From: JALYUA01 sp038203955
Lineage (GTDB): Bacteria > Acidobacteriota > Thermoanaerobaculia > UBA5066 > Gp7-AA6
Reading direction: 5' to 3'
Assembly (NCBI GenBank): GCA_038203955.1
Contig: JBBRDK010000003.1
Coordinates: forward strand, 1-64,000
Length of the DNA: 64,000 bases
The notes beneath the pieces were generated by a model, which did not search any database, was not told the origin of the DNA, and worked only from the letters and a program-made list of their open reading frames with translations. Positions 32,229-40,887 of this stretch are shown here, one piece after another (position 1 is the first letter of the stretch; each line of letters starts with the position of its first letter). The translations under genes were made by a program, and so were the position numbers.

Positions 32229-32573
32229 CTAGCGCGGGAGCTCCGCGAGGATGCGCTCGACGCGCGCGTCGAGCTCCGCCATGGTGCGGAGGCACGCCGG
32301 TTCCTGGCCGGGCAACGCCTGCCAGAGAATCGTTTCCGGAGAAAAGACCGCGTCTTCGAGCGACGGCTCTCCTTCCGCGAGCCCGAGCGTGCGCTCTTCC
32401 CGAAGCATGGAACGCCGCGCGTGAAGCAGGGCCTCGAGAGCCCGCGCCCCCGGCTGAATGCGGAACTGCAGCACGCGTGGAGACTTCGGGTCCGCGGAGA
32501 GAGCGCTCGTGCCGGAGGACTCCGGACGCTCCGCCGAAGACTCCGAGGGCTCTATCCATTTTTGAGGGGTCAT
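32229..32573 (-). CDS. Unknown protein, tandem-paralogue family (member 1)
   Basis: A 114-residue protein starting ATG 32573. Its core (LQFRIQPGARALEALLHARRSML then REERTLGL, AEGEPSLEDAVFS) closely matches the neighbouring gene at 32709-33065 (FDLKLASPGDLEAIRYARRAMI, EERTRGV, WDEPSMEDPN). Both have an RR-M-REERT box, an acidic ED motif and a Trp in the middle, then a helix. No known family was recognised. The two are separated by 135 nt with a terminator, so expression of the two may be separate. Confidence 0.7.
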   Translation of the reverse strand: MTPQKWIEPSESSAERPESSGTSALSADPKSPRVLQFRIQPGARALEALLHARRSMLREERTLGLAEGEPSLEDAVFSPETILWQALPGQEPACLRTMAELDARVERILAELPR

Positions 32574-32680
32574 CGGAAAAAGAGAGTGCGAGCGGCGTGC
32601 CGGGACGGGCCCCGGCCCGAAGTGCCTCCGGAGCAGGGTCTTGGGATTCAGGCGGACCGGGAGGAAAGAAGGAAGCGCCG

Positions 32681-32703
32681 AAAACCGTCACTTTCGGTGA
32701 CGG
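32681..32703 (-). terminator. Rho-independent terminator after member 2
   Basis: On the minus strand CCGTCAC-CGAAA-GTGACGG is followed by TTTT, 6 nt after the stop of the gene at 32709. It has a perfect 7-bp stem. Confidence 0.8.
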
Positions 32704-32708
32704 AAGTC

Positions 32709-33065
32709 TTACTGTCCGAGCGAGCGCAGAGCTTCGCGCGCCCGGTTTGCCCGCTCGACGAGCTCTTCGACCTTCTGCCGGCACCAGGCGACCTGCGAGG
32801 TGAGGACGAACCAGCGGATCTCGGTGGACGTCACGTTCGGGTCTTCCATGGACGGCTCGTCCCACTCGACGCCGCGGGTGCGTTCCTCCCGGATCATCGC
32901 GCGGCGGGCGTAGCGAATGGCTTCCAGATCGCCGGGTGATGCGAGCTTCAGGTCAAAACGCAGCGTAATCCGGCGGGAGAGGTCGATCCGAACGGCGACG
33001 GCATCGCCGTCCGCCTGAACGGCGGACGCCGCCGCCAGGCTCTCGATCACGCGAATAGGTTTCAT
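32709..33065 (-). CDS. Unknown protein, tandem-paralogue family (member 2)
   Basis: A 118-residue protein with ATG 33065 (MKPIRVIESLAAASAVQ), a ~25-residue N-terminal strand-rich part (VAVRIDLSRRITLRFDLKLA), and the shared core with LEAIRYARRAMIREERT, WDEPSMEDPN and WFVLTSQVAWC. It ends with a helical segment rich in Glu/Arg (VEELVERANRAREALRSLGQ). It is homologous to member 1. Its gene is read divergently from the isocitrate dehydrogenase gene and ends at a good terminator. The role is unknown. Confidence 0.7.
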   Translation of the reverse strand: MKPIRVIESLAAASAVQADGDAVAVRIDLSRRITLRFDLKLASPGDLEAIRYARRAMIREERTRGVEWDEPSMEDPNVTSTEIRWFVLTSQVAWCRQKVEELVERANRAREALRSLGQ

Positions 33066-33134
33066 GGGACGGGCGGGCATTATAGCCCCGTTTTGCCGCC
33101 GGAGACCAGCCCGGGTCTTCCGGGGCCTCCGGCA

Positions 33135-33140
33135 TAGAAT
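33135..33140 (+). promoter_or_regulatory. Possible -10 box TAGAAT for isocitrate dehydrogenase
   Basis: TAGAAT within CATAGAAT, 25 nt before the start codon, in the divergent gap. It leaves about a 19-nt leader with GGAAAGGA. Confidence 0.35.
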
Positions 33141-33165
33141 CCCCGCTCTATCGGGAAAGGACGTC

Positions 33166-34620
33166 ATGAACGAGAAGGTTCCCATCACGGTCGCGGCGGG
33201 GGACGGGATCGGCCCGGAGATCATGGCCGCCACCCTCCATATCCTGGAATCCGCGGGCGCGAAGCTCGAGATCGAGACCATCGAGATCGGTGAAAAGGTC
33301 TATCTCTCTGGAAACAGTGCGGGAATCGCCCCCTCTGCCTGGGAATCCCTGCGGCGAACGAAGGTCTTCCTGAAGGCCCCCATCACGACCCCGCAGGGGG
33401 GAGGGTTCAAGAGCCTGAACGTCACGACCCGGAAGACCCTCGGCCTGTACGCCAACATCCGGCCCTGCGTGGCTTACCACCCGTTCGTCGACACCCTCCA
33501 CCCGGGGATGGACGTCGTGATCGTCCGCGAGAACGAAGAGGACCTCTACGCCGGAATCGAGTACCGGATCTCGCCGGACGTCACGCAGTGCCTGAAGCTG
33601 ATCACGCGCCGCGGCACGGAAAGGATCGTCCGGTACGCCTTCGAGTACGCCCGGGCCCACGCGCGCAAGCGGGTGACCTGCTTCACCAAAGACAACATCA
33701 TGAAGATCACCGACGGTCTCTTCCATCGCGTTTACGACGAGATCGGGGCGGAGTACCCGGACATCGAGAAGGAGCACTGGATCGTCGACATCGGCGCGGC
33801 GAAGCTCGCCGACACCCCGGAGGCCTTCGACGTCATCGTGATGCCCAACCTGTACGGCGACATCCTCTCCGACGTGGCGGCGCAGATCGCGGGCTCGGTG
33901 GGCCTCGCGGGCTCCGCCAACATCGGAGCGCGGTGCGCGATGTTCGAGGCGATCCACGGTTCGGCGCCCCGGCGGGCGGGACAGAACCTCGCCAACCCTT
34001 CGGGTCTCCTCCTGGGCGCCGTGATGATGCTGGTGCACATCGGGCAGCCCGAAGTCGCCGAGAGCGTCCACAACGGCTGGTTGAAGACTCTGGAGGACGG
34101 CGTGCACACCTACGACGTCTACACGGAAGGCGTGAGTCGCGAAAAGGTGGGAACGAAGGAATTTGCAGAAGCGGTCGTCCAGCGCCTCGGACACGTGCCG
34201 GAGAAGCTGAAGGCCGTGCGGTACGGCGCAACGCCCCCGCGCGGAGCGGAGCTTCAGAATGCGCCGCCGCCGCAGGTCGGGAAGAAAGAGGTTGTGGGCG
34301 TCGACGTGTTCGTCGACTGGCCGACGGGAACTCCGGACGAGTTGGGACAAAAGCTCCAGGGCGCCGTCGGCGGAGGCCTGAAGCCCACCATGATCACGAG
34401 CCGCGGACTGAAAGTCTGGCCGGACGGTTTTCCGGAGACGTTCACGTCCGACAACTTCCGATGCCGTTTCATGGCGCAGACCGGCGCCGCCTCTCTCACG
34501 CCGCGCGAGATCATCGCACTGCTCGAGCGCGTCACCGCCGCCGGGCTGGTGTTCGGGAAGATCGAGACGCTGGCCGTGTACGACGGAGAGAAGGGCTACA
34601 CGCTGGGGCAGGGAGAATAG
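33166..34620 (+). CDS. icd: NADP-dependent isocitrate dehydrogenase
   Basis: A 484-residue beta-decarboxylating dehydrogenase of the TCA cycle. It shows GDGIGPEIMAATLHIL near residue 12, LKAPITTPQG near 68, IRPCVAYHP near 100, RENEEDLYAGIEY near 125 (substrate loop), TKDNIMK near 175 and DIGAAKLADTP with NLYGDILSDVAAQ near 220, then HGSAPRRAGQNLANPS near 265. A C-terminal ~140-residue extension (from AELQNAPPP onward) is the known feature of the longer Icd type. The start ATG at 33166 follows GGAAAGGA. Coenzyme preference is inferred from the type. Confidence 0.93.
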   Translation: MNEKVPITVAAGDGIGPEIMAATLHILESAGAKLEIETIEIGEKVYLSGNSAGIAPSAWESLRRTKVFLKAPITTPQGGGFKSLNVTTRKTLGLYANIRPCVAYHPFVDTLHPGMDVVIVRENEEDLYAGIEYRISPDVTQCLKLITRRGTERIVRYAFEYARAHARKRVTCFTKDNIMKITDGLFHRVYDEIGAEYPDIEKEHWIVDIGAAKLADTPEAFDVIVMPNLYGDILSDVAAQIAGSVGLAGSANIGARCAMFEAIHGSAPRRAGQNLANPSGLLLGAVMMLVHIGQPEVAESVHNGWLKTLEDGVHTYDVYTEGVSREKVGTKEFAEAVVQRLGHVPEKLKAVRYGATPPRGAELQNAPPPQVGKKEVVGVDVFVDWPTGTPDELGQKLQGAVGGGLKPTMITSRGLKVWPDGFPETFTSDNFRCRFMAQTGAASLTPREIIALLERVTAAGLVFGKIETLAVYDGEKGYTLGQGE

Positions 34621-34878
34621 GCCTCCATCGCATCGCTCCCTTCGATTCGCCGGCTGCCTCGGGGCCCTTCGGGAAGGCCTCCCAGCGGGGAAGCTGCGCA
34701 CAGAACGCGGCCGTGTACACCGCGGAGAGGTAGACCCGGGCGGCCGTCAGCAACCAGTGCACCTTCCCTCTGCCAATCGGCCGAGCTCTTCCTTCCAGTC
34801 CAGGCGCGCCGGCAGAAGAGGAGCAATGCCGCCAACCCGAAGAGCAGCCTCCGGCGACGCGCTAATGCAGCAGGCGCG
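34621..34878. other. 258-nt gap, no confident gene
   Basis: No clear gene. Minus-strand frames here read hydrophobic stretches (for example HWLLTAARVYLSAVYTAAF in one frame and LLFGLAALLLFC in another) without a shared start or stop. This looks like decayed or frameshifted coding DNA in the same orientation as the methyltransferase operon, but it is too short and broken to call. Confidence 0.35.
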
Positions 34879-35682
34879 TCATGGGCGGGGTGGCGTCTCT
34901 CCGACCCGCCGGAGCCGGAATACGGTCACGAACGGGGTGACTCGAAAGGCGCCGAGAAGCTTGAATCCGGCGTCGGAGAAGAGCCGGAGCCACAGACTTC
35001 GGGCCAGGAAGTGGAACGCCCCGGGCCCGAACGCGAGCAGATTCCAGGAGTCCCGCATGTGCTCGACCACGACGAGATCTCCGCCGGGTCGAAGGACACG
35101 CCGGAGCTCCTGGAAGAACAGGAGCCGCTCGCTCGACTTCCGAAGCTCGTGGGCTGCGAAGACGACGAAAGCGGCGTCCTCGGCGCCGTCCCCCAGAGGG
35201 ATCTTCCCGAAGTGGATCCGGACGGGCGCCGCGCCGGTCCGTGAGATGGACCGGGCCCGCCCTATGGACGGCTCGGTCATCGCGTCGGGATGGTGGAAGT
35301 CGAAGGTCGTGAGCCGGGCGGAAGGAAATCTCTCGAACAGGCGAGCCGAGGTCTCGTCCAGCCCGGCGTGGAAGTTGGCGATCGAGAGGGGCTGCGACGG
35401 GAGAGCAAGGTCGATCCAGCTCCCGTCCGCGATCTTCGAGCGATCGTAAACGAGGTGGGATGCCCCGAGCGACGCGAGCGACCAGAACGCCGCCAGGCAA
35501 GCGGCCGGAAGTATCGTCGCGGCGACGACGGCGCTCGGCTGGCGTGCGACGCTCATGTAGGACCCGGCCGCCGCGCACAGGATGAGCGCGAGCCCGTACG
35601 ACGGCCAGTTGAAACGCAGGATCTGGAGGACGCCGCCGTAGGGCGAGCGGGGTGTCCGCAGGCTCTCCGGCCGGGCGCTCAT
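34879..35682 (-). CDS. SAM-dependent methyltransferase with N-terminal membrane segment
   Basis: A 267-residue protein. ATG 35682 overlaps the upstream gene stop as ATGA. Two hydrophobic helices (~residues 24-42 and 52-72, YGLALILCAAAGSYM and ATILPAACLAAFWSL) precede a class I methyltransferase-like domain: DGAEDAAFVVFAAHEL with downstream LRRVLRPGGDLVVVEHM, typical of UbiE/Met-type motifs. The SAM-binding GxGxG segment is weak, so this may be a divergent member. It is the last clear gene of the pirin-DoxX-DUF2071-methyltransferase run. The substrate is unknown. Confidence 0.75.
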   Translation of the reverse strand: MSARPESLRTPRSPYGGVLQILRFNWPSYGLALILCAAAGSYMSVARQPSAVVAATILPAACLAAFWSLASLGASHLVYDRSKIADGSWIDLALPSQPLSIANFHAGLDETSARLFERFPSARLTTFDFHHPDAMTEPSIGRARSISRTGAAPVRIHFGKIPLGDGAEDAAFVVFAAHELRKSSERLLFFQELRRVLRPGGDLVVVEHMRDSWNLLAFGPGAFHFLARSLWLRLFSDAGFKLLGAFRVTPFVTVFRLRRVGETPPRP

Positions 35683-36444
35683 CGCGACCCGGCGGCCGGG
35701 TGGTCCAGGACGCCCCTTTTCCACCGGTAGGGGACGTCCTCGAGCCAGAAGGCGTTCGCCAGTCGGACGGGGGACTCGCGAAAGGGAGTCCCTTCCAGGA
35801 ACGTGCACTTGCGAACCTCCACGGTGACCGGTCGGGGATTCCAGTGGGTTCGGACGCCCTCGATCATGACGATCGAGCCGGTCGCGGGTTCGTAATCGAA
35901 GGTGAAGGGAAGCGGACCGGCGTATTTCCGCGCAACCCCGAAATCGGGGAAAGGAGACCCGTCGGGCGGACGGCCCGGCTCGGCATCCAATCGCGCGCAG
36001 ACTTCGAGGTCCGCGTCGCCCCGGGCCGTCGTGATGCGGAGATCCAGAGAATCCGCCGTACGCACCTCCCGTACCGTGGACACGCGGTAGTTGTAGTGCG
36101 TCAGGAGATTGCCCGCCATCTTCATGACTCGGCTGTCCGTGTCGCTCCTCAGAATCTTCAGGCCGCGCAGCGTCCGCCCGTCGGCCGTTCGATGGCGCGT
36201 GAAGATCCGGTATCCCGAAAGTAAGAAATCGCACCCCAGGATCGCCGGCACGAACGCGGGACGCAGCTTTCGCGTCCTCACCAGCGCGATGGCGAGAAAT
36301 CCCGAATCCTCGTAGGTGTCCAGGGTCAGGCCGGGAGGCAGGAGCGGCGCCAGTGTCTTGGCGGGGTATGCGCGTCAGCACGAGCGAATACTCGAAGTGC
36401 GCCCGGATCGGGATCGGATGACGCTTCCATGCCGCGAACGTCAA
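35679..36444 (-). pseudogene. DUF2071-like protein, interrupted by a single-base frameshift
   Basis: The gene begins at TTG 36444, overlapping the DoxX-like stop (TTGA). The start reads MTFAAWKRHPIPIRAHFEYS and LVLT, then the frame shifts within 36370-36374 (one extra base). The next frame continues AYPAKTLAPLLPPGLTLDTY, ends in PYRWKRGVLDHPAAGSR and stops at 35679. Together this gives a full DUF2071/YqjF-like protein (PFTFDYEPATGSIVMIEG, then ANAFWLEDVPYRWKRG). The stop is shared (ATGA) with the methyltransferase. It is either an assembly or read error or a young pseudogene. Confidence 0.7.
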
Positions 36445-36894
36445 CGAGCCTCCGGCCGCGAATCCGACGCCCGCCCGGAAACGCGTCGCGGATCGGCGAG
36501 CGCGAGGTACCACGCCATTCCCACCAGAACAACGTTCGCGCCCACCATCGGATAGGGCGCGAGGAGAAGATCCTTCGCGAAGGCGATCTCCAGCGTGTTC
36601 ATGCAGACCAGCGCGACGGTCATCACCGCGGCGCACGCCTTCGGGCTTCTCCCACTCAGGACCCAGACGCCCAGGAGCATCTCGCCAACGCCGATGCACG
36701 CCGTCAGAGGTCCCGAGAGCCCGGCGCCGACGGCCCTTCCCACGATCGCCCGATGTCTCGGAACGAGGTCCAGAAGCTTCGATCCCAACCCCTGGGACCA
36801 CCCAGACGGAGGCGACTCCGTACCGGATGACGGAGAAATAGACCGGACGGCGGACATCCCGCGGCGTCAACCCTCCGGCAATCGGTTCAGGCAC
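36441..36894 (-). pseudogene. DoxX-like protein, interrupted by a single-base frameshift
   Basis: From GTG 36894 the frame gives RRPVYFSVIRYGVASVWVV. One extra base in the run of three G at 36794-36796 (C on the minus strand) then shifts to GLGSKLLDLVPRHRAIVG and continues through VLSGRSPKACAAVMTVALVC to a stop at 36441. With that base removed, a 150-residue four-TM DoxX-like protein is restored. The neighbouring DUF2071-like gene has a second frameshift, and both are one base. The family is redox/quinone-associated. An error in a low-coverage stretch is as likely as decay. Confidence 0.65.
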
Positions 36895-36958
36895 CGTGAG
36901 CGTGTCGTCATCTTGGCACGGACGGGGTCCGAGCAATACGGGCGCCGGCGTGCTCGGC

Positions 36959-37657
36959 TCAGCCGAGATCGAAGAGGAGGATCTCGGTTCCCCGCTCTCC
37001 GACGAGCTCGAGGGCCTTCTCTGCGGAGATCGCGCCGCCATCGCCGTGCTCAAGGCGGTTCCCGTTCACGGACACGGACCCTCTTGCCGCCTGGACCCAT
37101 GCAAAGCGGCCCGGGGCGAGCTCGTGCGCAAGGGTCTTTCCCCGCTCCCAGTTCGCGACGAAGAGCCGGACGTCCTGGTGGATCGTCAGCGATCCGTCTC
37201 GTCCGTCGGGCGAAGCGATCTCGCGGAGCCTTCCTCGCCGCTCTTCTTCTGGAAACGCGGTCTGCTCGTACTCCGGCGGGAGGCCGTCCCGGTCCGGCAG
37301 GATCCAGATCTGGAGAAAGTGAAGGGGGTCTGTTGGCGACGGATTGCGCTCGCTGTGCCGCACCCCCGTTCCCGCGCTCATCCGCTGGAGCTCTCCGGGG
37401 CGGATGACCGAGCCATTCCCCAGGCTGTCGTTGTGCTCGAGCGACCCCGCGAGGACCCAGGAGAGGATCTCCATGTCGCGGTGGGCGTGTGTGGGAAATC
37501 CCTCGCCCGGCCGCACGCGGTCCTCGTTGATCACGCGCAGATCGCGGAACCCCATGTAGCGCTCGTCGTAGTAGTCCGCGAACGAGAAGGTGTGCCGCGT
37601 GTTCAACCAGCCGTGATCCGCGCCGCCGCGCTCGTCCGCCTTCCGGAACGAAATCAT
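36959..37657 (-). CDS. Pirin-family protein
   Basis: A 232-residue bicupin. ATG 37657 is preceded by GGGAGG. The N-terminal cupin shows HTFSFADYYDERYMGFRDLRV near residue 24 and the metal-binding THAHRDMEI near 56, with SLEHNDS and GTGVRHSE, the four-ligand set (His, His, His, Glu) of pirins. The C-terminal half (QIWILPDRDGLPP, then DVRLFVANWERGKTL) is typical of the YhhW type, where quercetin 2,3-dioxygenase activity is known. It is the first gene of the minus-strand run to 34879, 65 nt before the DoxX-like gene. Confidence 0.9.
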   Translation of the reverse strand: MISFRKADERGGADHGWLNTRHTFSFADYYDERYMGFRDLRVINEDRVRPGEGFPTHAHRDMEILSWVLAGSLEHNDSLGNGSVIRPGELQRMSAGTGVRHSERNPSPTDPLHFLQIWILPDRDGLPPEYEQTAFPEEERRGRLREIASPDGRDGSLTIHQDVRLFVANWERGKTLAHELAPGRFAWVQAARGSVSVNGNRLEHGDGGAISAEKALELVGERGTEILLFDLG

Positions 37658-37724
37658 GTCGCCTCCCGGCGGCCGCTCCACGCGGACCGACTCCGCGGAT
37701 TACGCGGCCGGGCGCTTCACGGGT

Positions 37725-40700
37725 TCAACCGGCCGTCAGAGGCACCCCGGCTCCTTCGTTTCCCGTTTCCCGTTTCCGGTTTCCCGGCCCGGGCCCCGTG
37801 ACCCGTGCCCTGTCGCGCGGGAGCTCCAGGGTGAACACGGATCCCCGCCCGGACTCGCTCTCGACCGCGATCGTGCCGCCGAGAGCGTCCACGATCTGCC
37901 GGACGATCCAGAGTCCCAGGCCGAGGCCGCCGTAGTGCCGGCCCGAGACGGCGCGCTCGAATCGCTCGAAAATGCGCGCCTGGTTCTCCGGGGCGATCCC
38001 GATGCCCTCGTCGGAAACGGCGAGCCGGACGGACTCGCTCGTTCCGGTCAGCGAGATCTCGATCGGCTTGCCGGCGCCGTACTTCATCGCGTTGGAGATC
38101 AGGTTCGTCAGGATCTGATCGAGCCGGAGGCGGTCCCAGGCGCCAACCTGGGGTTCCGGGGCGTTCACGGTCAGGGAGCAACCCGCCCGCAGAAGAGACT
38201 CCTCCAGCCTCGCGGACACTTCCCGGAGGACGGCGGAGAAGTCCACGGGCTCGATGTACAGGTCGAGTCGGCCGCCGGTGATCCGGGAAATATCGAGGAG
38301 GTCGTTGATCAGGTGGGTCAGGCGCTCGACCTGACGCTCGGAGGTGCCGAGGCGCTCCGCCAGCGCTTCGGCGCTCGGCGTCACGCCCGACCGCACGCGG
38401 CGGATGAGTCCCTGGATCTGGAGCTGCAGGGTCGTGATGGGCGTCTTCAATTCGTGCGACGCCACCGAGAGGAACTCGTCGCGCGCGCGGATCGCCTCCT
38501 GAGCGTCTTCGTAGAGGCGGGCGTTGTCGATCGCGAGGCTCGCGCGATACGCCAGCGCTTCGGCAAGAGCCAGGTCGTCGGGCGTGTAGATTCGGCCCGA
38601 ATCGGACGCGACGAACGTGATCGCTCCCAGAAGCTGGCCCCGCACGCCGATGGGAACGCACATGTACGACCGAAAGCCGAGCGCCGCGATGGCCTGGTAG
38701 TGAGGCTCGCCCGACGTAGCGGCGCGGAGCATCTCCTCCGAGATCGTCGAAGCGAGCTCGGGATTACCCGTTCGCATCACGTTCGGAGGGCCATAAGGCT
38801 GATCGGGCCGCGAAGGGTACTGGTGTACGAGGTCTCGAAGCTCGTTTCGGAGGCGCGGATCGGAGTGCTCCGTCGCGAGGCTCTTCAGGGTTCCGTCCCC
38901 TTCCCGCATGTCCACGAGACACCAGTCGGAAACTTCTCCCACGGCGAGCCGCGCCACGCTCCCGAGCGTCGTGCGGTAGTCGAGGGACGAAGCAAGAACC
39001 TCGCTCGCCCGGGCGAGAAAGGAGGACCGGGCCTCGTGCCATTCGGCCAGCGCCCGCTCCTGACGAACGAGGTCGAAGAGTCGCGCGTTCTCCATCGCGA
39101 CGCCCGCGCGCACCGCGAGGTCCTCGGCGAGAGCGAGGTCGTCGGTCCCGAAGCGGCGGCCGGACTCGGCGCTCACGAGCGTGACGACCCCGACGACGGC
39201 CTGAGAGTCGCGGATGGCAACGGCCATCACGGAGACGATCTCCATGTCCCGCAGGATCCGGTACGCCTCCGGACTTCTCGCGACCGAGCTCAAGACCTCG
39301 TCGTCCAGGGTCTCGATCAGTTCCGAGCGCCCCGTCCGCAGGACGTTGGGCGGTCCGACGGGAGCGTCGGCGTCGAGCAGGTTCGCCGTCTCGAGCTGCC
39401 GGGCGAGATCGGCGCGCTCCGGGAACGCGCACGTGACGGCGACGCGCCGGATGCCCTCGTCCGAGATGAGGTCGATGAAGCACCAGTCCGAGATGTCCGG
39501 CACGGCCAGCTCGGCAATCGACCGGAGGGTGATCGCGTAGTCGAGGGAAGACGCCAGGACCTGGCTCGCGCGCGCGAGAAATGACGACCGCCGTTGCGCG
39601 CCCTCCGCCGCGGCGCGGGCCATCTGCTCCCGCAGGAGCAGGTCCGCCCGCTCTGCCTCTCCTCTCTTCCGCTCCGTGACGTCGAGCGCGAACGCCGCGA
39701 AGCGCTCCGCCGCACCCGGCAGAAGCGCCCCGCCCACCAGCACGGACACGCGCTCTCCATCGGCGCGGAGGTACTCCTTTTCGTGGGGCTGAAAGACTCC
39801 CCTCTTGCGCAGCTCTTCGATGTCGGACGCGTCGGCCGCCCTCCACTCGGGCGGAGTCAGCTCGTCCCATCGCAGACCCCCGCCGCCGAGCTCTTCCCGG
39901 CCGCGTCCGAGAATCCTCAGAAAGGCGTCGTTCCCGTCGACGAGCGCTCCCGAGAGATCTCCGAAACCGATGCCGATCATTCCGGAGTCGTACAACCGCC
40001 GGAAGCGCTCCTCACTGGCGGCGAGCGCCCCGGCGCTGTCCTGCGCGCGATGCCGCTCCTCCTGCTCGGCCTCGAACAGCGCCGACAGCCGGCGCGTCAG
40101 AACGACAGAGAGAACGACGGTGGCGCCGAGAGCGGACAAGCCGATGGCCGCGAGGATTAGGAAGGAAAGAACGTTCGTGCGTTCGGAATCGTGGGCCGCA
40201 GCCTCCAGTATGCGTTCGCGTGTTCTCAGAAACGAATCGATGGCCGCCTCGAAGGCCTCCCTCCGGGGCTCGACGGTCTCGGCGAAGTACCGTGCCACCG
40301 ACTCGGGCGCCGCGCCCGAGCGCCGAAGAGCGACGGCGGCTTCCGCCGCCCGCTCGTGCTCCGCCTCGCCCTCCCGCAGCTTGACGACCAGACCGCGATC
40401 CTCTGCCGAAGCGTGTCTCTCGAGGCGGGAGAGCTCGAACCGGACCGCCGCCCGCGAGACCCCGAAAGCCTTCAGGCGTCGCTCATCCCCCGTGAGCAGA
40501 TACCCGCGAAAGGTCGTCATCTTGCGCTCGACCGCGGACTGGAAGCGGCCGAACTCGATGATCTGCCGGGACTGATCGAGCACGAACCGGGCGCTCGAGA
40601 CCGAGCCGTTCAAGGCGACGAGAGCCGCGGCCGCGAAGACCAGGACGAGGAGACCCGCTCCCGCGAATCCCAGCCGCACTTTCCTCCGGAACGACTCCGG

Positions 40701-40757
40701 GGAGGATTTCGGGAAGGGTTCCGCGGGGGCGCGCCGGCGCAAAGAGGCCGAGCTCAT
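37725..40757 (-). CDS. Sensor histidine kinase, CHASE3-PAS-GAF-GAF-HisKA-HATPase
   Basis: A 1010-residue protein. TM1 (~29-50) and TM2 (~196-218) flank a CHASE3-like helical sensor (LDQSRQIIEFGRF). Then come a PAS-like domain (~248-360: LYDSGMIGIGFGDLSGALV) and two consecutive GAF domains (~392-545 and ~576-725) that are clear duplicates (FLARASQVLASSLDY and FLARASEVLASSLDY). A HisKA (SHELKTPITTLQLQ, phospho-His near 767) and an HATPase (NLISNAMKYG near 886, DEGIGIAP, GGLGLGLWIV) follow. There is no receiver domain or adjacent response regulator. The last ~20 residues come from GGGAAAC-type heptamers. Confidence 0.93.
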   Translation of the reverse strand: MSSASLRRRAPAEPFPKSSPESFRRKVRLGFAGAGLLVLVFAAAALVALNGSVSSARFVLDQSRQIIEFGRFQSAVERKMTTFRGYLLTGDERRLKAFGVSRAAVRFELSRLERHASAEDRGLVVKLREGEAEHERAAEAAVALRRSGAAPESVARYFAETVEPRREAFEAAIDSFLRTRERILEAAAHDSERTNVLSFLILAAIGLSALGATVVLSVVLTRRLSALFEAEQEERHRAQDSAGALAASEERFRRLYDSGMIGIGFGDLSGALVDGNDAFLRILGRGREELGGGGLRWDELTPPEWRAADASDIEELRKRGVFQPHEKEYLRADGERVSVLVGGALLPGAAERFAAFALDVTERKRGEAERADLLLREQMARAAAEGAQRRSSFLARASQVLASSLDYAITLRSIAELAVPDISDWCFIDLISDEGIRRVAVTCAFPERADLARQLETANLLDADAPVGPPNVLRTGRSELIETLDDEVLSSVARSPEAYRILRDMEIVSVMAVAIRDSQAVVGVVTLVSAESGRRFGTDDLALAEDLAVRAGVAMENARLFDLVRQERALAEWHEARSSFLARASEVLASSLDYRTTLGSVARLAVGEVSDWCLVDMREGDGTLKSLATEHSDPRLRNELRDLVHQYPSRPDQPYGPPNVMRTGNPELASTISEEMLRAATSGEPHYQAIAALGFRSYMCVPIGVRGQLLGAITFVASDSGRIYTPDDLALAEALAYRASLAIDNARLYEDAQEAIRARDEFLSVASHELKTPITTLQLQIQGLIRRVRSGVTPSAEALAERLGTSERQVERLTHLINDLLDISRITGGRLDLYIEPVDFSAVLREVSARLEESLLRAGCSLTVNAPEPQVGAWDRLRLDQILTNLISNAMKYGAGKPIEISLTGTSESVRLAVSDEGIGIAPENQARIFERFERAVSGRHYGGLGLGLWIVRQIVDALGGTIAVESESGRGSVFTLELPRDRARVTGPGPGNRKRETGNEGAGVPLTAG
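37758..37790. repeat. Heptamer array (GTTTCCC)
   Basis: GTTTCCC-type units, three and a half copies, then GGTTTCCCGG, overlapping the kinase 3' end. Confidence 0.8.
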
Positions 40758-40814
40758 TGAACCTCGTGACTATGCGGCAAACGCGCGAGCGCGGTCAATC
40801 GCAGACGGATCCGT

Positions 40815-40887
40815 CATGCCCGCAGGCGCCGTCCCCGCCGCAGCGCCGTCCCCGCCCGCAGGCGCCGTCATCGCCGGCAGGCGCCCT
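40815..40887. repeat. Imperfect tandem repeat (GCAGGCGCCGTC)
   Basis: GCAGGCGCCGTC or CAGCGCCGTC recurs at about 40822, 40841, 40858 and 40877, separated by CCCGCC spacers. It sits between the kinase start and the preA-like stop. GGCGCC is self-complementary. Confidence 0.7.

Noticed and set aside
34532..34835. Hydrophobic minus-strand frames next to isocitrate dehydrogenase
   Set aside because: Two overlapping phases each look partly coding, but neither has a full start-stop pair without antisense overlap of icd. Kept only as a gap note.
36326..36532. A separate small gene between the DoxX-like and DUF2071-like frames
   Set aside because: The region is explained better as parts of the two frameshifted genes in other phases.
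40758..40886. A promoter or gene in the gap between the kinase and preA-like genes
   Set aside because: The gap is mostly GC-rich imperfect repeats and no start or box could be supported.
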